From assembly GCA_009602735.1 (NCBI GenBank), contig WELA01001098.1:14408-60915 (forward strand): a stretch of DNA of 46,508 nt. Direction: 5' to 3'. The notes under the pieces were generated by a model that saw only the letters and a list, made by a program, of their open reading frames with translations, did not search any database and was not told where the DNA came from. Below are positions 32,446 to 41,945 of this stretch, piece by piece (position 1 is the stretch's first letter; every line of letters starts with the position of its first letter). Made by a program: the position numbers and the translations under genes. The stretch comes from Mesotaenium endlicherianum. Its lineage: Eukaryota; Streptophyta; Zygnematophyceae; Zygnematales; Mesotaeniaceae.

Positions 32446-33321
32446 TCAATTTTTCCTCTTTCTTGTTCTTGCAGGCTGCCTCCAAGGGGTCTTCTGCTGC
32501 TTCTTGATGGTGGCAGGCTGCCTCCCTGAAGTCTTCGGGCTTCTAGTAGAGAGACTTGGGGCTGGTCCAAGATGGGGGTTGGCGGCATGGAAGCGCTTCA
32601 ACTTTCTCTGAACTTTGTCAAGGTAGTGCGCCGCCACCCAACTATTCTCCGAATCTGGATATCCTTTCCACTTGATCAAGTATTGCTGCTGTCTCCTGAA
32701 ATTTCTCATAGCCACTATGTCTTCCACTTCGTACTCCAAATGATCATCCACTATTGTTGGGGCTGGTGGGGTTGTCACACGTCCTGGGAACTTGTTGTGG
32801 GGTTGCACATACGGCTTGAAGAGGGAAGCGTGGAATACGGGGTCGATGTGCATAGTCTGGGGAAGTTCTAGCTTGAAAGCAACGGGGTTGACTTGCTGGA
32901 TAATCTTGAAGGGTCCCAAATACTTGGGAGAGAACTTGCTGCCGGCAGGCCTGTTGTTCAGGGAAATGTTCTTGGATGATAGTAACACGTTGTCACCCAC
33001 TCTGTACGTAATTTCTCTTCTGGATCTGTTCGCCACTCTTGCTTGAGCATCTTGCGCGTGTTGTAGAGCTTTCTTCGCTGCTGTAAGGGCTGCTTCTAAT
33101 GTCTCCATAAAATCTGTGGCTGCAGGTACTCCATCATGGCCAGCCGTGAAGCTCAGTGGCGTGGTCGGATGGAAGCCATAGTTGAGGAAGAATGGGGACT
33201 CATGGGTAGAGGCCTGCGTAGTGTTGTTGTAGGCAAACTCGAGGGGGGTCAAGTACATGTCCCAGTCTTGCTCGAGGGTAGACACGTAGGCCTTTGAAGA
33301 GGTCTTTAGGGTACGATTCAA
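32446..33321 (-). pseudogene. Integrase C-terminus plus chromodomain (frameshifted 3' part of pol)
   Basis: 290 residues continue integrase directly after the break. They hold the end of the catalytic core, a GPF/Y-type module (KYLGPFKI, about 135-141) and a C-terminal chromodomain (about 196-245: YEVEDIV, YLIKWKGYP, SWVAAHYL) with the aromatic residues expected for methyl-lysine binding. Chromodomains guide chromovirus integration to histone-marked chromatin. The apparent start at 33321 is TTG and is not a real initiator; the segment would only be translated if the upstream frame were intact. A basic tail (RTRKRKN) ends the protein, and an imperfect duplication of GRQPA/WRQPA words lies just before it. 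Confidence 0.9.
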
Positions 33322-36110
33322 CGCTCGGTTTGCCCATCTGATTGTGGGTGGTAGGCAGTAGACATATCCAGCGATGTACCCAAGTTCTTGAAGAGATTTT
33401 TCCAGAAATGGCTTGTGAATCTTGGATCTCTATCTGACACAATTCTTGATGGTAGTCCATGGAGTCGGAAGATGTTGTCAAAGATGAGTCTTGCAAGTTG
33501 TGGTGCTGTAGCCTTAGTCGTCGTGGGAATAAAATGAGCCATCTTGGTAAGTCTGTCCACCACCGTGAGTATTGCATTATGGCCTCGAGGTGTCACGGGC
33601 AAGTCCACGATAAGGTCCATTGAGATGTCCGTCCATTGTCTTTCGGGGATTGGTAGTGGTTGGAGGAGTCCTCCCGCCTTTTGCGATGATGGCTTGATTC
33701 TTTGGCATGTGTCACAGCTCCTGCAGTACTCCTTGACTTGCTTAGACATGCCTGGCCAACAATAAGTCCTAGCTAGAACGCCCGTGGTCCTTAGGATTCC
33801 AAAGTGTCCTCCAAGAGGGTTGTCGTGTGCTTCTCGTAGAAGCAAGAGCCGGAGGTCTAAGTCATTAGGAACACATCTCTGGCCCGTATCTTGCCTCACC
33901 CAATAATTGCCTTCTTGCTTCTTGCATGGGTCCAAGGCTGCTTCTCCGTTCTTGTAGTAAGGGTCTCTTTCATAGGCGGCTGAAAATCGAGCTTCCAGAT
34001 CTGTCTTCAGGGATACCATCACTGCATTTAATTGCAGTCTTGAGAGGGGGTCAGCCGGGTTTGTCTTGCCGGGCTGGTACTGAATCGTGATGTTGTATTG
34101 TTGCAAGTATCCGCTCCATCTTGCTTGTCTCCTTGAGAGATACGGCTGCGTTTGGAGGTGCTTTAACGCCTCGTGGTCCGTGGTGACCAGTACTTTGCGT
34201 CCTTCAACGTAGCAGCGCCAAACCTTCAAGGCATGTACAATCGCCAATGCCTCTCGCTCCGTGGTTGTATAATTTTGCTCGGCTGGATTTAGCTTCCTTG
34301 ACTCGTAGGCGATGGGCTGCAGTCCCTTGCCTTGGTCTTGAAGCAGGATTGCTCCTATTGCATAGGAAGATGCATCGGTGATGACGTGGAAGGGCCAATC
34401 TGGGTTTGGACTTGGGAGTGTGAGCACCGGGGATGTGGTCAATCTTCGCTTTAACTCTTGAAATGCCTCTTCCTCTTTCTCGGTCCATGTATATAGCCTG
34501 TCCTTCTTGAGTAGATCTGTCAGGGGGGCTGCTATGTGCGAGAAGCCTTGGATGAATTTTCTGTACCAATTGGCAAATCCCAAGAATGACTGGAGTTCTT
34601 TCTTGGTCGTGGGGGTTGGCCATTCCTCCACCACCGTGGTCTTCTTGGGGTCTATCTTGATGCCATCAGCAGTCACGTGGAGACCTAGGAACTCCACTTC
34701 TTGTTTGGCAAACTCGCATTTTGACTCCTTCGCAAACAGCTTGTTTTGCTTCAATACTTCAAGGACTTCTTTCAAGTGTCTCGCATGCTCTTCAAGGGTC
34801 TTGCTGTAGATAAGGATGTCATCGATGAATACCACCACAAATCTGTCCAACATGGGCTGAAATATGGTGTTCATCATAGTCATGAAAGTTGCTGGCGCGT
34901 TGGTGAGTCCAAATGGCAGGACCATGAACTCAAAATGTCCATATCTTGTCCTGAATGCCGTCTTCTCTATGTCCGGTTCTGCGATGCGAATCTGGTGGTA
35001 GCCGCTCCGTAAGTCAATCTTCGTGAAGTACTTGGCTCCAACCAGCCGGTCCATGAGCTCATCCATGCGCGGCAGCGGGTATCGATTCTTGATGGTGATC
35101 TTGTTGAGGGCGCGATAGTCCACACACATCCTCAAGGTACCATCTTTCTTCTTGACAAATAGCACCGGGGCTCCAAATGGCGACTTGCTAGGTCGAATGA
35201 AGCCATGCTCCAGTAGCTCCTTGATTTGCTTCTTGACTTCGTCTAGCTCCGTGTATGACATTTTGAACGTAGGCCGAGAGATGGGCTTGCTTCCGGGCTC
35301 CAACTCTATCTTGTGGTCTACGAATCTTTTGGGGGGTAGGCCCTTGGGCAATTCCGGGGAGAACACTTCTTTGTAGTCCTCAAAGACTTCTTGTATCTCC
35401 TTGGGAACGGGGCTGCCTTCTTGACTCTCGATGTCTTTCTTGATGTCTTTTGGCGTGATCAAGGCCAAAAGAAGCTCGTGTCCCTTCCTCACAAGTCTCT
35501 TGAGTTGGAGGGCGGACAATAGTATCTCGTGTGCCGGCTTCTGGATGTCTTGGGTCTGGATATTCTGGATTGCGCGCAAAATACAGATTCTTGAAGTGAT
35601 GTCATTCTTGATCTTGATAGTACCGGTCCTCCAATCAACTTGGGGGTTGTGCTTGGTCAACCAAGGCGTCCCTAGGATGACGTCGTACTTGCCCAATTGC
35701 ATGGGGGAGAACACTACTCTATCCTTGAAGGACTTGATAGAGAGTGCCAAGGGGTACGTCTTCTTGGAAGGGGTAGTATAGGAGAATCCATCGGGCATCA
35801 TAATCTCCTCGTCGTGGTCAAGAGTTCGCATAGTAATACCGTGCTTGGTGGCAAAATCTGCAGCAATGAAGTTGCCTTGAGCTCCGCTATCCACCAAGAT
35901 GTGGACCTTCTCTCCTCCAAGGTAACCTCTCAAACTCATTGGGGCTGGAACGTCGTCTTCAACGGGGGTCTCCACCTCACTTGGCGTGTTGCCTTCTCGT
36001 GAAGTGGGTCTTGGGGTGGTAGGCTCCTGGCCTACCGGCGCTGTCCGTTTTTTGACAACTTTTTGGGGCATGACAGTGCACGATGGCCCTTTTCCTTGCA
36101 ATAAAAGCAA
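33318..36110 (-). CDS. Retrotransposon Pol: protease, RT, RNase H, integrase core
   Basis: The open frame is 930 codons (first 14 or so overlap gag). Retropepsin active site VDSGA at residues 74-77. RT spans about 280-480, with [10 protein letters not shown] (D366) and the catalytic box as FIDD (D430-D431; F replaces the usual Y). RNase H spans about 575-690 (TDAS D579, EREA, TTDHEAL D645). The integrase zinc finger uses H762, H769, C799 and C802; core D832, D893 and E929 give a D,D-35-E spacing. The frame then hits TGA one codon after E929, where the family continues without interruption; the continuation is in the next frame. No convincing own start codon: it is probably made by -1 frameshifting from gag, although an in-frame ATG at residue 14 exists. 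Confidence 0.95.
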   Translation of the reverse strand: MLLLQGKGPSCTVMPQKVVKKRTAPVGQEPTTPRPTSREGNTPSEVETPVEDDVPAPMSLRGYLGGEKVHILVDSGAQGNFIAADFATKHGITMRTLDHDEEIMMPDGFSYTTPSKKTYPLALSIKSFKDRVVFSPMQLGKYDVILGTPWLTKHNPQVDWRTGTIKIKNDITSRICILRAIQNIQTQDIQKPAHEILLSALQLKRLVRKGHELLLALITPKDIKKDIESQEGSPVPKEIQEVFEDYKEVFSPELPKGLPPKRFVDHKIELEPGSKPISRPTFKMSYTELDEVKKQIKELLEHGFIRPSKSPFGAPVLFVKKKDGTLRMCVDYRALNKITIKNRYPLPRMDELMDRLVGAKYFTKIDLRSGYHQIRIAEPDIEKTAFRTRYGHFEFMVLPFGLTNAPATFMTMMNTIFQPMLDRFVVVFIDDILIYSKTLEEHARHLKEVLEVLKQNKLFAKESKCEFAKQEVEFLGLHVTADGIKIDPKKTTVVEEWPTPTTKKELQSFLGFANWYRKFIQGFSHIAAPLTDLLKKDRLYTWTEKEEEAFQELKRRLTTSPVLTLPSPNPDWPFHVITDASSYAIGAILLQDQGKGLQPIAYESRKLNPAEQNYTTTEREALAIVHALKVWRCYVEGRKVLVTTDHEALKHLQTQPYLSRRQARWSGYLQQYNITIQYQPGKTNPADPLSRLQLNAVMVSLKTDLEARFSAAYERDPYYKNGEAALDPCKKQEGNYWVRQDTGQRCVPNDLDLRLLLLREAHDNPLGGHFGILRTTGVLARTYCWPGMSKQVKEYCRSCDTCQRIKPSSQKAGGLLQPLPIPERQWTDISMDLIVDLPVTPRGHNAILTVVDRLTKMAHFIPTTTKATAPQLARLIFDNIFRLHGLPSRIVSDRDPRFTSHFWKNLFKNLGTSLDMSTAYHPQSDGQTER
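36018..36053 (-). promoter_or_regulatory. Predicted -1 ribosomal frameshift signal (gag to pol)
   Basis: In the gag frame the heptamer A_AAA_AAC occupies 36053-36047. Ten nucleotides later a perfect 7-bp stem (GGTAGGC/GCCTACC) with a CAGGA loop spans 36036-36018. The gag stop TAG (36034-36032) lies in the 5' arm. Slipping one base back on the heptamer enters the pol frame exactly. A_AAA_AAC is among the most efficient eukaryotic -1 slippery sites. Confidence 0.75.
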
Positions 36111-37312
36111 AGTCCAGCCGTCATGAGAGCTTCTTTTTCAGCCGGGGAGAGTCTTGCTTTCACTCCTTGCTGGTTTCTTGCATCATAAGTGTCATTGGAG
36201 GGTCTTCCACTCTTCCGGGCAGCCGCGGGGTCCCTTTTAATAACTCCGATTTCCATGGGTGTGGGTCCAGATTCGGATGTGGAAGGGGCTGCGTACACGC
36301 GCGTCGTCGGTACCCGTGAAGATGAAGGCACGGAGTGCTTGAAATCCAAGGTATCCACCTTTTGGGCCACTTCAATGATCTTTGAGAAGTCCGTCAAGTC
36401 GCGTAACTCCACTTCCTTTGCCACCTTGGGTTTGAGGCCAAAGATGTAGCGGTCAATCTTCTCCTCGAGAGACATGTTGGGGATCTCAAGAGTGAGGGCG
36501 TGAAATCTGGATGTATACTCTTGAACGGACGTCGTTTGCTTGAGATGGTGGAGCTTTCCTCGGGCAATCTTCTCCGCATTGATGGGCATGAATTGCTTCT
36601 TGAGGGCCTCACGAAAATCTGCCCATCTTGCATATGATGGTGGGGGCTCTTGGCCGAGCATGGGGTGCGCCATAGCTTGATATATAGCCGCTTGATAGTT
36701 ACGCCACCATGATGTTGCTGCTCCTCTAAGTAAGGTAACGGCAAAGGGAACGTAGTCCTCCTCGGGTACTTCAAGGAATGCGAGGTACGTCTCCACTTGG
36801 TAGAGCCATAAATTCAGGTTGGCACCTTTCCCGGGGTTGAAAGTGTCGGGTTTGCCGGGCTTGATGAGTTTCCTTGCTCTCGTTGGCTCTTGTGGAGGCG
36901 CTTGAGCCGGGGCTGGATTTTGAGCATTGCTCGCAATAGGGGCAACCATGGCAGCCATAGCTTCTCTTGACGCTTGCACGGTTGCTTCATAGGTGGCCAA
37001 GCCCACTTGGTTGTGGACGGTCATTAGGAAGGCTGCCCACTCATTTGCGGGAACTCCTTGTGGTGGGGTCAACTTTGCTATAGCGGCTGCCACGGGATTT
37101 GACGGTGCTCCTCCTTGTGGTGCTTCTTGTTGTTGGAGATTTCCTTGAGTAGGCTCTCCCATCGACGCTGGAGGAGGGTGTGCTCCTCCTTGTGGTGCTT
37201 CTTGTTGTTGCAGATTTTCTTGAGTGGGCTCTCCCATCGGCGCTGGAGGAGGGTGTCTTGGAGAGGAAGGGCTTCCTTCGAAAGCTTGCTGTTGGTCTTG
37301 AGGATCGGCCAT
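36032..37312 (-). CDS. Retrotransposon Gag with CCHC zinc knuckle
   Basis: 426 aa from ATG at 37312, only 25 nt past the primer-binding site. Residues 12-70 are Pro/Gln-rich and include a 25-residue tandem duplication. Residues about 155-330 form the retrotransposon gag (capsid-like) domain, with [19 protein letters not shown] and a [17 protein letters not shown] segment. A CX2CX4HX4C nucleic-acid-binding knuckle uses C402, C405, H410 and C415. Gag packages element RNA into virus-like particles. It stops at TAG inside the predicted frameshift hairpin and overlaps pol by 79 nt. Confidence 0.95.
   Translation of the reverse strand: MADPQDQQQAFEGSPSSPRHPPPAPMGEPTQENLQQQEAPQGGAHPPPASMGEPTQGNLQQQEAPQGGAPSNPVAAAIAKLTPPQGVPANEWAAFLMTVHNQVGLATYEATVQASREAMAAMVAPIASNAQNPAPAQAPPQEPTRARKLIKPGKPDTFNPGKGANLNLWLYQVETYLAFLEVPEEDYVPFAVTLLRGAATSWWRNYQAAIYQAMAHPMLGQEPPPSYARWADFREALKKQFMPINAEKIARGKLHHLKQTTSVQEYTSRFHALTLEIPNMSLEEKIDRYIFGLKPKVAKEVELRDLTDFSKIIEVAQKVDTLDFKHSVPSSSRVPTTRVYAAPSTSESGPTPMEIGVIKRDPAAARKSGRPSNDTYDARNQQGVKARLSPAEKEALMTAGLCFYCKEKGHRALSCPKKLSKNGQRR
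37108..37257 (-). repeat. 75-bp in-frame tandem duplication within gag
   Basis: Two adjacent 75-bp units (37108-37182 and 37183-37257) differ at about five positions. They encode two copies of a 25-residue PPPA(P/S)MGEPTQ-type segment near the Gag N-terminus. Confidence 0.92.
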
Positions 37313-37336
37313 CTTCTTGTGCTACCAAAGTGCCTA

Positions 37337-37348
37337 GCTCCGATACCA
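37337..37348 (-). promoter_or_regulatory. Primer-binding site for initiator tRNA-Met
   Basis: TGGTATCGGAGC on the element strand lies one base from the end of the 5' LTR. It matches the plant initiator-Met PBS consensus TGGTATCAGAGC at 11 of 12 positions. Confidence 0.88.
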
Positions 37349-37349
37349 C

Positions 37350-37852
37350 TGTAGTGAAACAGATAGATAAAGTACTTAGTAAAACAGAATACTTTATCTA
37401 TTCAAGACAAGGATCTTTGAACACAAGTGGTAGCTTCTTGAAAGAGAGATGGCTTCTTGAAAGTTAATATATTTCTGGATTTTGGCAAGTACAAGAGTGA
37501 TTCTGGAATGTCTTTCTATGTTCTAGCTCTTGTTTATATACTTGCTACATAAGTAATTTCTAGGAAGGTGTATGTTGATGTGTTGGCACCCAACACATCC
37601 CAAAACTTGCCACCTCTTTCTAGAATAATGTACACATGTCCTTTTGACCTAAAAATGGCACATTTGACTTTTGCCACATGGAGTTCTTCTAGGTCTTTCC
37701 TCTAACTTCGAAAATGCCTTGGAAGGTTCAAAGGACATGAACCAAGTTACTAGAGTACCTATTCACACTTGACTCCACACAATACTACTTCAAATATATT
37801 TGAAAACATTAAAATATATGCAAACTAATGTATAATAACTCAAATCACTACA
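37350..37852 (-). repeat. 5' LTR (503 bp) with promoter
   Basis: This is the element's 5' LTR, flanked outside by the CTTTT duplication. A TATATAAAC box (plus coordinates 37532-37540) is the likely promoter, with transcription running toward lower coordinates. A 12-bp inverted repeat (37363-37374 and 37390-37401) near the gag-proximal end can fold in the RNA leader. Confidence 0.95.
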
Positions 37853-37857
37853 CTTTT

Positions 37858-39640
37858 GAACAAATCAGCTCCCCTCGTGTTTCGTGTGCATTGTACGTTG
37901 TGCAATGCCCATTGCCATGCCTACTGAGCCCTTGTGATGCATATGCAATTGAGTTGCATTTGTTTGAAGTTTCAAGACTACGTCGCATGTTTCTTCTGAA
38001 TCTGGTCATACACGTGACAGAAGACAAATACATCCATACGACATTTTGCTTCTTTATTTCAAATTTGTTTGAAATATGAGCCGCAGATGGAGTAATAAAT
38101 AAATGGCTGGATGCAACGAAGTTGTGACTGTACCTGGCTTTCTTGAGCGAGGCTTTAGCGTTGAAACTTAAGAATGTGATTTCGAATTTGCACAGGTATG
38201 AAAGAAGAAGTAGAAAACTTTTAAGAATTTGAAGATTTAGACGTACATCGTTCACAACCAAGGTTTGCAGTGTTTAGTAGCTGAAACATAACAACTTGAG
38301 GGTTTCTCTGGAACATTTGTATATACTCTGTCTACTGCTACTAGGTATACGTTTACACGATTATACATTTTCAGGTCGTGCAATTTGAAGACAAATTGGA
38401 AAGCCCAATTGCTGTTGAACCAAGCGTCATGCACTTATTTATATTAAGACGCGGAAAATCTCCTACGTTTCTCTATTCTTCATGATGCATTCCACATATC
38501 TAATTCTACCACATATTGATGCGTTGGCAAGGAAAAGCATTTTTATTTTCCTACTTTAGTTCTCACATATTGAAAACTAAACATCCTCAAATGCTTCGGT
38601 CATGCAGTCGTTTACTTTCAAAGTTGATACAACAAACTTGCAGTGGGTTTCCAAGAGTGGGTCAGTTAAGTTGCCACGCATCTAAATGGTAACGGTCTCA
38701 ACGCCAAGTCTGCCGATGCGATTAGGTTGTCGCAACACTTGCACATTTCGGTGTGTAGACACAAATTAAAGAGCTTATTTAGCTGTGATAATAGTAGTTA
38801 TTGGAGGATAGAGGAAAGAATTGGGACATCCAGCTCCTCTTCTCCTTTCTAAGACTCATTCCCAACACACACATTCTTTATTTTCTTCAGCAATCCCTCT
38901 TCTTAGTATGAACCAATACCTTTCTTTGTGATCCTCGTATTAAAATTTTAGCGTCATCTTTATTGTACACATATCATTTATACGCATACAGATTAGAAAT
39001 CTGATTATCAACAGAAAGGGCTTGTGGCCTACTCGGGGAGGGATGTACTTTTAATCTGGCCGACAAATCTCGAAAAAAGAACTGGGTCCGTTGACACTAC
39101 GTCTTGCAATAAAAAAATAATCAAGCGTAACATGTTGCTTAAATTCACTTGGACCATATTTGACTGGCTTGAACCAGCTTGACTCAAAGAGTCCGACAAA
39201 GTTTGACTGACCACGGAAGGGCCACCGGTCCCAAAGTTCCAACTGGTCCAGATTCCACAGAACCCCGCCCTATTTGGCCCCTTATACCAGGACATATACA
39301 CCGTAACTTTTGGGAGAACATGGGAAGAAAGTGGAAGAAAGGGTGGCACGATCTGCTGTACTTTGCTGTAATTCGTGGAAAAGGATCGCTTGCTGGCAGC
39401 TCTCACAAGTCAACGCATATCGACTGCCTGAAATTGACGGCGAAGCCAGATCTTCCCGCATTAACTAGTTACCAAGCTGGGCTGACAGGCGCTGATCTCA
39501 CCATAATCCGCCGCTATCTGTGCTACCCTTGTTGGCCCTAGATGCGGGGGCCGACATGCGCATTGCATGGTCAGTGCTGGTCGGCGTGGGTTCGTGCTAA
39601 AGGTCAGCTGGCTGCTGGCTAGTGCTGGCTAATGCTTAGT
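37858..39640. other. Intergenic DNA; left part was contiguous with the ABRAXAS-like 3' flank
   Basis: Before the retrotransposon inserted, 37858 followed 31176 directly, so the first few hundred bases may still belong to the ABRAXAS-like 3' UTR. No gene is supported; frames up to 137 aa have no domain. Confidence 0.55.
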
Positions 39641-39645
39641 TTTTG

Positions 39646-39653
39646 TATAAAAG
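39646..39653 (+). promoter_or_regulatory. TATA box of the Cys-rich protein gene
   Basis: TATAAAAG lies 339 bp upstream of the chosen ATG, implying transcription from about 39675 and a long leader. The leader contains two short upstream frames (39807-39845 and 39848-39868) unless an intron removes them. Confidence 0.6.
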
Positions 39654-39991
39654 ATCATATCCGCATGCTTCAAGTACTGTTGAGAATTTCTCACTAGCTT
39701 AAGTGAACATAAGGCCACATCACGGGCACATCATTCAACTGGAGGCACGCAAAATCTTTCACGACTACCCTGTTTCTCCCACAGCCTCCGGAGTCCGACT
39801 TCCAACATGGGCATCGGTCCCCTTTGTTGGGAAAGATCGAGCTGAAGATGAGTGAGTCTCAGAGCTAGATTGAAAGATTGCTCAGCTCATCCCGCCTTTT
39901 CAAGAAGCATCCTCTTTTCCAAACTTCGTCAGGCGGTCATTACTGGGGCGCTCATAGCTGGGGCTTGTTTTCACAAAGACGCGCACTAAAG

Positions 39992-40608
39992 ATGAGGAAG
40001 GGCAATCTTGCATCATACCTGTGTCTTGCCATTGCTGTGGCGTTGCTCTGTGTGAGCATTTCACTGCAGGTGGAAGCGGCGCCATCGAGCAAGCCTCCGC
40101 CTCCGAAAGTCACACGTAGACCTCCACCTCCGAAAGCTTCACCAAAGCCCCCACCCCCCAAGAGTTCACTGAAGCCCCCACCCCCCAAGAAATCGCCCAA
40201 GCCCCNAAGAGGAGTCCGCCTCTGAAGACGTGCGGTCCAAAGGACAACTACGTGCAGTGCTCTGCGTGCGACAGGATCCTGGCCGGGCTCGACAACTGCT
40301 TCTGCTTCAACCAGACGTGCAAGAAGTTCTGCTCGCTGCAGAAGAAGCAGCCCTGCAAGGACTGCGGCAACCCCGACGGGGCGGGCTGCCTGTGCTCCCC
40401 CAAGGGCTACTGCACCCCTGCATGCTACGTCTCCACCGGCTTGGGGCGAGTCTGTAGAGGATGCGATGACCCCTACCAGGGGTGCGTGTGCAGCGGCAGC
40501 GAAGAGCTCGGGTGTGTCAACTTCTGCACCCTCCCCGTCAATGCGGGCAAGGCGTGCAAGTGCAGGAGCGGCGGGTGTAAGTGTTCCAAGGGCAAGTGTA
40601 CGAAGTAG
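39992..40608 (+). CDS. Secreted proline-rich/cysteine-rich repeat protein, unknown family
   Basis: The ATG at 39992 opens a signal peptide (core LCLAIAVALLCVSISL, cut near VEAA). Residues about 33-71 are a PPPPK-rich linker (four PPPPK units with K/R/S spacers), extensin-like and a likely Hyp-O-glycosylation zone. An N at 40206 inside this tract marks an unresolved join and shifts the apparent frame; coding resumes at 40207 for 133 residues to TAG at 40606-40608. That part holds 24 Cys, arranged as three repeats of CX2C-X6-9-CXC-X4-7-CX3C followed by a shorter CXC-X4-CXC-X4-C tail. The spacing recalls Bowman-Birk inhibitors but lacks their reactive-loop CT-x-S-x-PP sequence and one half-cystine. 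Cell-wall, defence or metal-binding roles are all possible; none is shown. The shift is most likely an assembly effect, not a mutation. Confidence 0.8.
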
Positions 40609-41522
40609 AGGGAGGAGCTAGGAAAGTGGCCCCCATTCTCCCCCCCACCTTCCCCACACCCCTCATCCCCCCCTCCTCTCTTTCCCTGAATCCCCCTTCT
40701 CTTCTACCTCTTTTTCCTCCAGCCCTCCCTCTCTTTCCTCATCTCCCTCGACCTCATTCTGCACATGAGTGGCGCGACGATATGTAGGCGTAGTCCTAGT
40801 CAAGTATAAACGGTTAGATAGGATTTCTCATTTCCACGTGCAGCTGGTACTGCATTGTAAGGAGCTCCCGGCTGCATAGAAGCCAGCTGGTCGGGTAGAT
40901 AAGACAGAGGAAGCGGTTGCTATGAATAGTCACCCCCCCCTGGATTTCCCCCTCCCTAAATTTTGGGAGGGAGAAAGGGAGCTAGGTGAAAGGTGCGGGT
41001 GCAGGGTGAGGCTATCTGTCCAAATGTTCCTCAGCAGATACTTCAGTCAGCTGGTATAGCATGGCAGGTGGAGGTGGTGGGAGCGAGCATTCCAGCTTTA
41101 GACTGTATCTGAGTGATTGTAGCATAGGTCTCGGTCCTGGGATCTCTCACCATGCTTGTACTGGTCTCTTCTGGGCCCGTCCAGGTGTCAGTTGACCGTG
41201 CGGACAGGTGGACACGCGACTTAGAGATCACTAGCTTGGGCCTCTCTCACTCTTCCAGCCTCTCTGTATGGGTAGGAAGCTTCAGACCCTGCGATATTTA
41301 TGTGCATTCCGTCTACTTACTAATATACTTAGTAGCATAGTTAAGCATCTGGCGCGCCTGGTAGGGCTTGCTCTTTGTAGAACCTCCAGGGTCTGCTTGG
41401 TAGGGCGCTTCTTGCGTTACGACACCTGGCGTCTCCTAGAGCCTCCTCTCGCTGCAACACCAAGCCGGCATCTAGGACTCTCTGAGCTCCCGCTCTTACT
41501 CTAGGAGACATCAGGAGGCGGC
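40609..41522. other. 3' flank: C/T-rich tract then intergenic DNA
   Basis: 40630-40760 is strongly C/T-rich and follows the stop codon of the Cys-rich gene; it may form its 3' UTR. The rest shows no gene. Confidence 0.5.
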
Positions 41523-41945
41523 GTGTCCACGGTGTCTCTCTCACCTCCCTGTGGGGACGTGGGGTGGTCTCTCTCTGTCCCCTGGCTGTGGATTCCTCTG
41601 GGAACGCGGTGTTCCTCATGCTCCACAGGAGACACGCTCCTCCCGGGACGCAGTGTCCCTCATGCTCCGCTACTGGCACGCTCCTCTGGGAACGCGGTGT
41701 GTCCCTCATGCTCCATCAGAGACACGATCCTCTGGGGACAGGGGGGGTCCTCACTGTCCTCTGGGTGGATGCTCGTCGGGCACGAGGTGTCCCTTGTGCT
41801 GCTCCATCAGAGACACGCTCCTTTGCTGGTGCAGTGTCTCTCGCCCCTGGGCAGGGGGCCTGGAAGGACGCAGCATACCCCGCTATCGTCTGCGGAGATG
41901 TGGTGTCCCCTGTCTGCACTTTGTGGAGACGCAGTGTCCCTTAGT
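41523..41945. repeat. Degenerate GC-rich minisatellite (~45-50 bp unit)
   Basis: Recurring words CCTCATGCTCC, AGACACGCTCCTC and GGGAACGCGGTGT/GGACGCAGTGTC repeat about every 45-50 bp with indels. Frames exist on both strands (up to 173 aa) but are repeat-driven with no domain. Confidence 0.75.

Larger units (their letters stand above)
31177..37852 (-). mobile_element. Ty3/Gypsy chromovirus LTR retrotransposon, near-complete
   Basis: The 6676-bp element lies on the minus strand. Two 503-bp LTRs (TG...CA) flank gag, pol and a C-terminal chromodomain, in the order PR-RT-RNaseH-IN typical of Ty3/Gypsy. CTTTT occurs immediately outside both ends (31172-31176 and 37853-37857), a 5-bp target-site duplication showing a single intact insertion. 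The LTRs differ at only four sites, so the insertion is young. A PBS complementary to initiator tRNA-Met and a G-rich polypurine tract sit next to the LTRs. Gag and pol are in different frames joined by a predicted -1 frameshift. The pol frame is broken by one base within integrase, so this copy is probably non-autonomous unless the break is a sequencing error. It sits in the 3' flank, probably the 3' UTR, of the ABRAXAS-like gene in antisense orientation. Confidence 0.97.

Noticed and set aside
33321-33321. Independent gene starting at 33321 for the chromodomain protein
   Set aside because: The first codon is TTG and the sequence continues integrase in mid-domain; it is the frameshifted end of pol.
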